Source: Planctomycetaceae bacterium
GTDB lineage: Bacteria > Planctomycetota > Planctomycetia > Pirellulales > UBA1268
Assembly: GCA_902629495.1 (NCBI GenBank)
Contig: CACORA010000061.1
Coordinates: forward strand, 1 to 5,635
Direction: 5' to 3'
DNA: 5,635 bases
Shown here: positions 1 through 5,635 of the stretch, piece by piece
How the letters are laid out: each line of letters starts with the position of its first letter
Position numbering within the stretch: the first letter of the stretch is position 1
The notes under the pieces: model-generated
Databases searched by the model: none
What the model was told of the DNA's origin: nothing
Seen by the model: the letters and a program-made list of their open reading frames with translations, nothing else
Translations under genes and position numbers: made by a program

Positions 1-2187
<2,187 letters not shown>

Positions 2188-2190
<3 letters not shown>

Positions 2191-2202
2191 TCGTATCGAG
2201 TG
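2188..2202 (+). other. Perfect hairpin at the 23S rRNA 3' boundary
   Basis: CACTCG (2188-2193) and CGAGTG (2197-2202) form a perfect 6-bp stem around a TAT loop. It is nested inside a second potential pairing, GCTTGA (2181-2186) with TCAAGC (2213-2218). It lies where mature 23S rRNA should end, so a role in precursor folding or 3' processing is plausible. The pairing is seen directly; the role is inferred. Confidence 0.5.
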
Positions 2203-2253
2203 CTTTCGAACCTCAAGCAGAGGATCGATGCATGCCGACTACCACGACAAAAA

Positions 2254-2273
2254 CTCGCTGCCTAAGCAGCGAG
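2254..2273 (+). other. Perfect hairpin in the 23S-5S spacer
   Basis: CTCGCTGC (2254-2261) and GCAGCGAG (2266-2273) form an uninterrupted 8-bp stem with a CTAA loop, about 10 nt before 5S rRNA. There is no proper T-run behind it (AATGAATTTT follows), and a terminator between 23S and 5S would make little sense. An RNase III-type or other processing element is the likelier reading, by inference. Confidence 0.5.
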
Positions 2274-2282
2274 AATGAATTT

Positions 2283-2389
2283 TCCGGTGACCATATCTGG
2301 AAGGCCACACCCGTTCCCATCCCGAACACGGCAGTTAAGCTTCTAGAGCCGATGGTAGTGCCACAAGCGCGAGAGTAGGTATTGCCGGA
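2283..2389 (+). rRNA. rrf: 5S ribosomal RNA
   Basis: Recognised from the conserved CCCGTTCCCATCCCGAACAC segment, the GCCGATGGTAGTG block and GCGAGAGTAGGT before the 3' strand. The ends are set by helix I, in which TCCGG at the 5' end pairs with CCGGA at the 3' end. This gives about 107 nt, clearly shorter than the roughly 116-120 nt usual in bacteria. Unusually short 5S rRNAs are, as I recall, a trait of Planctomycetales. The gene lies about 90 nt behind 23S in the same orientation and is surely co-transcribed. The closing stem is followed at once by five T residues (2390-2394), which may help end the transcript. Confidence 0.95.
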
Positions 2390-2403
2390 TTTTTATAACC
2401 ACG

Positions 2404-2435
2404 ACCCGTGTGGCAGCTATGAGCGCCGCACGGGT
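2404..2435. terminator. Possible convergent terminator between the rRNA operon and maf
   Basis: ACCCGTGTGGC (2404-2414) pairs with GCCGCACGGGT (2425-2435), 11 bp with one T-G wobble and a 10-nt loop. The stop codon of the minus-strand maf gene (2417-2419) is in the loop. The plus-strand transcript continues TGCTGTGTTTTG, a weak and displaced T-tract. The minus-strand transcript reaches only TTATAAAAAT, so neither side is a textbook intrinsic terminator. Position between convergent transcripts makes a shared terminator or 3'-end protector reasonable. Confidence 0.45.
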
Positions 2436-3028
2436 TGCTGTGTTTTGAGGAGCATTGTTTCAATGAGCTCAATAGGGAGCCCTACAACGTTCGATGAGCT
2501 CCCTGAAAGAAGACGTAGGGGAAGGCGGTCGTCCTGGAAGCCGCATGCTCCTGCTTTGCCTTTCCACATCCCGCTGGCTAGATACCAGTCAAGAAAATCA
2601 TCGGTAAGCGTACCCATGGAGAGAATACTTTCTGCATTCCCCAGTAGAGGTGAATCTGATTCTGGGGTTCGCCAAATGCAGACGCCAGTTTGAACTCGAT
2701 GAATACGTCCCGATAACGTGAGGAGAATTTCACGAGCTTCCGTTTCGTTTGCTGCTTTTCCAAGGGCTTGTCCATCGACTTCGCTTAATGTGTCACAGGC
2801 AAGAATGGTTCCTGTGCATCCGTGTGCTCGGACAGATTCGGCTTTTACCTGTGCCAGCCTGCAAACATATTCCCCAAGGGACTCATTAATCCCTCGGCTA
2901 TCAGCGTTTGCCTCGGCAGACTCTGGAGGTGGGACAACAGTTACTTTCCAGCCAGCTTCTTTCGCCAAAGCGAGTCTTCTGGGGGATTGGCTTGCAAGGA
3001 CGATACATTCAGGTAACTCTGACATCAT
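2417..3028 (-). CDS. maf: Maf-family nucleotide pyrophosphatase
   Basis: This is a cytoplasmic nucleoside triphosphate pyrophosphatase, releasing pyrophosphate from non-canonical or certain canonical nucleotides. The family is tied to nucleotide-pool cleaning and, in some bacteria, septum inhibition. The 203-residue product has the usual Maf length. Visible motifs are LASQSPRR (11-18, phosphate-binding loop), ACDT (77-80, with the conserved acidic D79), GK (90-91), LSGRIHRVQTGV (105-116), KAG followed by Q165, and SNVVGLP (179-185). Deviations from the family pattern are KA for KP after D79 and ACGFQDD where YhdE-type proteins have a YxIQG-like motif. The subfamily (dTTP/UTP versus m7GTP) therefore cannot be assigned safely. 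Two tandem ATGs (3028 and 3025) are possible starts, and I see no clear Shine-Dalgarno for either. The start codon overlaps the divergent pseudouridine synthase start; the 3' end converges on 5S rRNA. Confidence 0.93.
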   Translation of the reverse strand: MMSELPECIVLASQSPRRLALAKEAGWKVTVVPPPESAEANADSRGINESLGEYVCRLAQVKAESVRAHGCTGTILACDTLSEVDGQALGKAANETEAREILLTLSGRIHRVQTGVCIWRTPESDSPLLGNAESILSMGTLTDDFLDWYLASGMWKGKAGACGFQDDRLPLRLLSGSSSNVVGLPIELIETMLLKTQQPVRRS

Positions 3029-3722
3029 GGATCACATTCATTTAATAAAAAATCGAAGGAAGCAGACGGTTTTTCCGTTCACCATTCTATTCGAAGATGA
3101 TTATGTGCTGGCTATGGTGAAGCCTCCAGGGTTACCAACGGCAAACGCTCCAAAAGGAACGGATAGTTTATTTACGTTGGTCCAGAGGTATTTGCCGGCA
3201 GCAGCTTTTGTTGGTGTGGTCAGTCGCCTCGATGCGCTCGTTTCTGGAGTGGTTGTGATGGCGAAAACAAAAGCTTCAGCGGCCGGCCTTTCCAAACAGT
3301 TTCGTGAACGATCGGTAAAAAAACAGTACCGTGCCGTTTGCGCAGGTCGCTTTCCAGCACCACTCGGCAAATGGGTGGACTGGTATGATGAGGTTGGTCG
3401 ACCGACTGATCCCGGCAAACAGGCAACATCAAAACAACAGCATGCACATGTTAGGTGTCGAGTCATCAAAAGGGCAGCAGAAGTTTGCCTTATCGAACTC
3501 AATCCATCATCTGGCAGAAGGCACCAGCTTCGGACACAACTTGCTCATCGTGGTTGTCCAATCGTTGGAGATCGTATGTATGGCTCACGTTTACCTTTTT
3601 CCCCAGGAATTGCTCTTCATAGTGCTTTACTTGAGTGTAAACATCCGCATACAGGTCAGGAAATGTGTTTTGAGGATCCATTGCCGGGCAATTGGAAAAA
3701 CCATTTCCCAGCACTATTCTAG
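3027..3722 (+). CDS. RluA-family RNA pseudouridine synthase (no S4 domain)
   Basis: The enzyme isomerises uridine to pseudouridine in rRNA or tRNA; the target cannot be read from sequence. The product has 231 residues, about the size of E. coli RluA, and lacks an N-terminal S4 domain. Seen in order: ILFEDDYVLAMVKPPGLPT (20-38), SRLDALVSG (66-74) with the catalytic aspartate D69, KKQYRAVCAG (98-107), SGRRHQLRTQLAH (162-174), CPIVGDRMYG (177-186) and the C-terminal LHSALLECKHP (197-207). The usual HRLDxxTSG reads SRLDALVSG and TGRTHQIR reads SGRRHQLR, so the family is clear but the subgroup is not. I start at 3027: the next in-frame ATG (3114) would cut into the core fold, and the frame upstream only runs antisense through maf. 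The Shine-Dalgarno is weak (AGG 13 nt upstream). The kinase gene follows 47 nt later and may be co-transcribed. Confidence 0.93.
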   Translation: MDHIHLIKNRRKQTVFPFTILFEDDYVLAMVKPPGLPTANAPKGTDSLFTLVQRYLPAAAFVGVVSRLDALVSGVVVMAKTKASAAGLSKQFRERSVKKQYRAVCAGRFPAPLGKWVDWYDEVGRPTDPGKQATSKQQHAHVRCRVIKRAAEVCLIELNPSSGRRHQLRTQLAHRGCPIVGDRMYGSRLPFSPGIALHSALLECKHPHTGQEMCFEDPLPGNWKNHFPALF

Positions 3723-3754
3723 TTATGTTTCTTGTCGCCTTCTAATGTCTGTAT

Positions 3755-3758
3755 GAGG
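3755..3758 (+). promoter_or_regulatory. Putative ribosome binding site of the kinase gene
   Basis: GAGG lies 11 nt before the ATG at 3770. The spacing is longer than ideal, but it is the only Shine-Dalgarno-like purine run in the 47-nt gap after the pseudouridine synthase stop. It supports the 3770 start. Confidence 0.4.
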
Positions 3759-3769
3759 TCTTTTGTTCG

Positions 3770-5254
3770 ATGGTGCCCCAACGCAATCCGCTATCGAGTG
3801 CTGAGGCACCCTCTCGTCAGACTCTGCGTTTTCGGGAAACTGCTTTGGCGAGTGGCTTAGTTGATTCCCAGCAGATTGATGCTGTTGAGCAGCGCGTTCG
3901 TTCGACCATCGAAGAAAAAGCGGTCGACCAGCGATCTTGGGACAAAGCTTTAGCACTTGAATGTGTTCGGAAAAAAATCCTTACAAAATTCCAGGCCCGT
4001 GAGATTCTTGCAGGACACACTCGGTTTACCCTTGGTCAGTATCGTATGCTCAGTGAGATTGGTCGAGGCGGAATGGGGCAAGTGTTCAAGGCCGAGCATG
4101 TGCTGATGAAGCGAACCGTTGCCGTAAAGGTTCTGCCGCTCTCGAAAGCCAATCCTCGTACAGAGGCAGCATTTCAGAGGGAAATCGAATTACTGGCCAA
4201 ACTGGATCATGACAACATTATTCGAGCCCTTGATGCTGGTTATGACGGAAATGTGTATTACCTTGTGACCGAGTACATGCAAGGAATTGATTTGCGAAAG
4301 CAAGTCACAAAGTACGGTGCTCTGGAGCAGAATCAAGCAGTGACGGTGACGGTTCAAGCAGCTCAGGGACTAGCATATGCCCATTCACGTGGATTTGTTC
4401 ACCGAGATGTCAAACCAAGTAATATTCTCGTGACGCCTGACGGGAGAATCCTCATATTGGATCTTGGGTTAGCTGGCGCCATGTTTGATCCAGAATCAAT
4501 GAATCCTGCAAGACGATTAGGAACGCCAGGATATATGTCTCCTGAGCAGATCCGAGCTCCTCAGAACGTCGGGCCAGCAACTGATATCTATGGGTTGGGC
4601 TGCACGCTCTACTATCTTCTCTCAGGTCGGCAACCGTTTCCTGGGAGTTCACGGAAAGAAAAGCAAGATCGTCACCTGCGTGTCCCCCCCGTACCATTGC
4701 AACACATTCTTCCATCTCTGGATGCCAGAGTTGCAGAGACCGTTGAATCGATGATGCACCCTTCTTTCAAGAAACGAATGAGTTCGGCACAGGCAGTGAT
4801 CGATTCTTTGAAACTATGGTGTCTGGAGGAATGGATTCCCTTACGTTCCCGTTCAGGTCAAGCCAAGCCACCTACCAGGGAGCAGATGGATTCATCTCAT
4901 CGTCCTTCAGCAGTTAGTGGCTTGGGTGCTGAGGGTGAGTCGAATCTTGAAGTGCGCGACCCGAGTGAAACATCTCAAGGAGTTGGGGACGAATCGACTG
5001 CTTTTTCAATCGGCCTAACAACCCAACAATCAGAGAACAGCCCGAACGTGAAGCAGTTTTTCTTTTGGTTATTCCAGACAGTGCTCGTGTCCTTTTTTGG
5101 TGGAATCTTGGTGACAGTCCCAGTAGGAATCGCTCAGTGGTTCGTTTCTGGTGAGGGAAAGAGTGCACTAGTTTTTGGAGCCATCACATTTCTTTTTGTT
5201 TTTCTGTTGCTATTCGTATGGACAGTTTGTTCGAAAGGAGAGCCTCAGTCCTAA
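3770..5254 (+). CDS. Membrane-anchored Ser/Thr protein kinase (Hanks type), planctomycete type
   Basis: This kinase phosphorylates Ser/Thr on unknown targets; the catalytic domain is predicted cytoplasmic. In 494 residues: an N-terminal module (about 10-82) ending in LTKFQAREILAG, typical in my recollection of planctomycete kinases; then a complete kinase domain (about 91-350). Key residues are present: glycine loop GRGGMG (98-103), K120 in AVKVL, E138 in the C-helix, HRDVKPSN (211-218, catalytic D213), DLG (231-233, replacing DFG), GTPGYMSPEQ (251-260), D272 and R336. It should be active. A polar Ser/Pro/Glu-rich linker (about 360-428) leads to two hydrophobic helices (about 430-455 and 466-486) split by a short SGEGKS loop, with an 8-residue tail. 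Unlike many membrane kinases it has no extracellular sensor domain. Lysines flanking the helices fit both termini inside. A run of seven C at 4684-4690 lies within the kinase domain. Confidence 0.95.
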   Translation: MVPQRNPLSSAEAPSRQTLRFRETALASGLVDSQQIDAVEQRVRSTIEEKAVDQRSWDKALALECVRKKILTKFQAREILAGHTRFTLGQYRMLSEIGRGGMGQVFKAEHVLMKRTVAVKVLPLSKANPRTEAAFQREIELLAKLDHDNIIRALDAGYDGNVYYLVTEYMQGIDLRKQVTKYGALEQNQAVTVTVQAAQGLAYAHSRGFVHRDVKPSNILVTPDGRILILDLGLAGAMFDPESMNPARRLGTPGYMSPEQIRAPQNVGPATDIYGLGCTLYYLLSGRQPFPGSSRKEKQDRHLRVPPVPLQHILPSLDARVAETVESMMHPSFKKRMSSAQAVIDSLKLWCLEEWIPLRSRSGQAKPPTREQMDSSHRPSAVSGLGAEGESNLEVRDPSETSQGVGDESTAFSIGLTTQQSENSPNVKQFFFWLFQTVLVSFFGGILVTVPVGIAQWFVSGEGKSALVFGAITFLFVFLLLFVWTVCSKGEPQS

Positions 5255-5282
5255 CGTGATTTCCGCTACTGACGGATGAGCG

Positions 5283-5310
5283 TTGACAGGCCATCCGCTG
5301 ACTCAACAAT
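5283..5310 (+). promoter_or_regulatory. Putative sigma-70 type promoter of tRNA-Phe
   Basis: A perfect -35 hexamer TTGACA (5283-5288) is followed after 16 nt by AACAAT (5305-5310), which matches four of six TATAAT positions. The predicted start near 5317 would leave a leader of about 6 nt before the tRNA at 5323, which suits a tRNA gene. A 6-bp inverted repeat (CGGATG 5273-5278, CATCCG 5292-5297) brackets the -35 box; its meaning is unknown. TACTAT at 5310-5315 is an alternative -10, but its spacing of 21 nt is poor. Confidence 0.55.
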
Positions 5311-5322
5311 ACTATTCTCCTT

Positions 5323-5395
<73 letters not shown>

Positions 5396-5529
5396 CTTTA
5401 TTTTAGGAGGATCTGCACCTCAGCCATCATCGCTGCTGTCTGAAGTCATGTTGATTTCTTTGGATGGGATATGGTCAAGCACACAACCAAGAAGATAGTG
5501 CGTTGCAAACGAGGCTGCGAAGCAACAAC
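5396..5529. other. Intergenic stretch with no recognised feature
   Basis: Between tRNA-Phe and the terminator I see no gene. A 20-codon plus-strand frame from the ATG at 5471 to TAA at 5531-5533 has no Shine-Dalgarno, no similarity I recognise and abuts a terminator that is good only on the other strand; I do not call it. Confidence 0.6.
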
Positions 5530-5570
5530 ATAAAATAAAAAGGGCGACGCCAAACGACGCCGCCCTTTTG
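5530..5570 (-). terminator. Rho-independent terminator for a minus-strand gene
   Basis: Read on the minus strand, AAAAGGGCGGCGTC (5569-5556) pairs with GGCGTCGCCCTTTT (5551-5538) around a GTTT loop. This is a continuous 14-bp stem with two G-U wobbles, and the T-tract runs on as TTTTTATTTTATG. On the plus strand the two wobbles become A-C mismatches (5547/5560 and 5550/5557). The direction is therefore clear: it ends transcription from the right-hand, minus-strand gene. Confidence 0.88.
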
Positions 5571-5597
5571 TTGTTCACGTAACCGCGAGTATCAAGA

Positions 5598-5635
5598 CTA
5601 GTTCGTGACCATAGCTTTGAGGTTCTTCAAGGCTC
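5598..5635 (-). CDS. C-terminal end of an unidentified minus-strand gene (partial)
   Basis: One minus-strand frame enters from the window edge and reads ALKNLKAMVTN before TAG (5600-5598). The strong minus-strand terminator lies about 28 nt further on, which is what the end of a gene looks like. Of the other two frames, one stops almost at once (GAGCCTTGA) and one runs to TGA at 5577-5575 with a less protein-like peptide, so it cannot be fully excluded. Eleven residues are too few to identify the protein. Confidence 0.5.
   Translation of the reverse strand, partial: ALKNLKAMVTN

Noticed and set aside
2718..3026. 103-codon N-terminal extension of the pseudouridine synthase frame
   Set aside because: It runs antisense through the conserved maf coding region, and the peptide is Ser/Arg/Ala-rich without family motifs. 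The ATG at 3027 gives a normal RluA-family length.
3316..3322. Run of seven A (GTA AAA AAA) as a programmed -1 frameshift site
   Set aside because: Continuing in the zero frame gives the full conserved domain; no downstream stimulatory structure or meaningful -1 frame was evident.
3331..3756. 141-codon plus-strand frame overlapping the pseudouridine synthase
   Set aside because: It is an out-of-frame shadow: the other frame carries all RluA-family motifs through this stretch.
5471..5533. 20-codon Lys/Arg-rich plus-strand mini-frame before the terminator
   Set aside because: It has no Shine-Dalgarno, no recognisable similarity, and the adjacent terminator is well formed only on the opposite strand.

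Overview
The window is most likely from a planctomycete. The best evidence is the Ser/Thr kinase at 3770-5254: it has the N-terminal module (ending in an LTKFQAREILAG-type motif) that I associate with planctomycete kinases. The unusually short 5S rRNA (about 107 nt) fits the same phylum. This is a judgement from recognised patterns, not from a database search.

Layout. Positions 1 to about 2190 are the 3' three quarters of a 23S rRNA gene (about 680 nt of the 5' end lie outside). A spacer of about 90 nt with two perfect hairpins leads to a 5S rRNA gene (about 2283-2389). Facing the rRNA operon is a minus-strand Maf-family nucleotide pyrophosphatase gene (2417-3028), whose stop codon sits in the loop of a long hairpin. 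Its start codon overlaps, head to head, the start of a plus-strand RluA-family pseudouridine synthase gene (3027-3722). Next, 47 nt on, comes a membrane-anchored Ser/Thr protein kinase (3770-5254). A tRNA-Phe(GAA) gene (5323-5395) follows, with a promoter-like TTGACA/AACAAT pair just upstream. The end of the window holds a strong minus-strand intrinsic terminator (about 5530-5570) and what is probably the last 11 codons of a minus-strand gene running off the edge.

Functionally this is mostly core translation and housekeeping: rRNA, tRNA-Phe, an RNA-modifying pseudouridine synthase and a nucleotide-pool or cell-division related Maf protein. The kinase is the one signalling gene. I see no mobile element, CRISPR array or defence system, and nothing I would call a new multi-gene system. 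The most interesting observations are in the 23S rRNA. By hand alignment to E. coli, the tips of helices 89 and 91 carry swapped base pairs at the orthosomycin (evernimicin/avilamycin) binding site, and the helix 69 loop has G rather than A at position 1918. The zero-length divergent maf/rluA junction is the other structural oddity.
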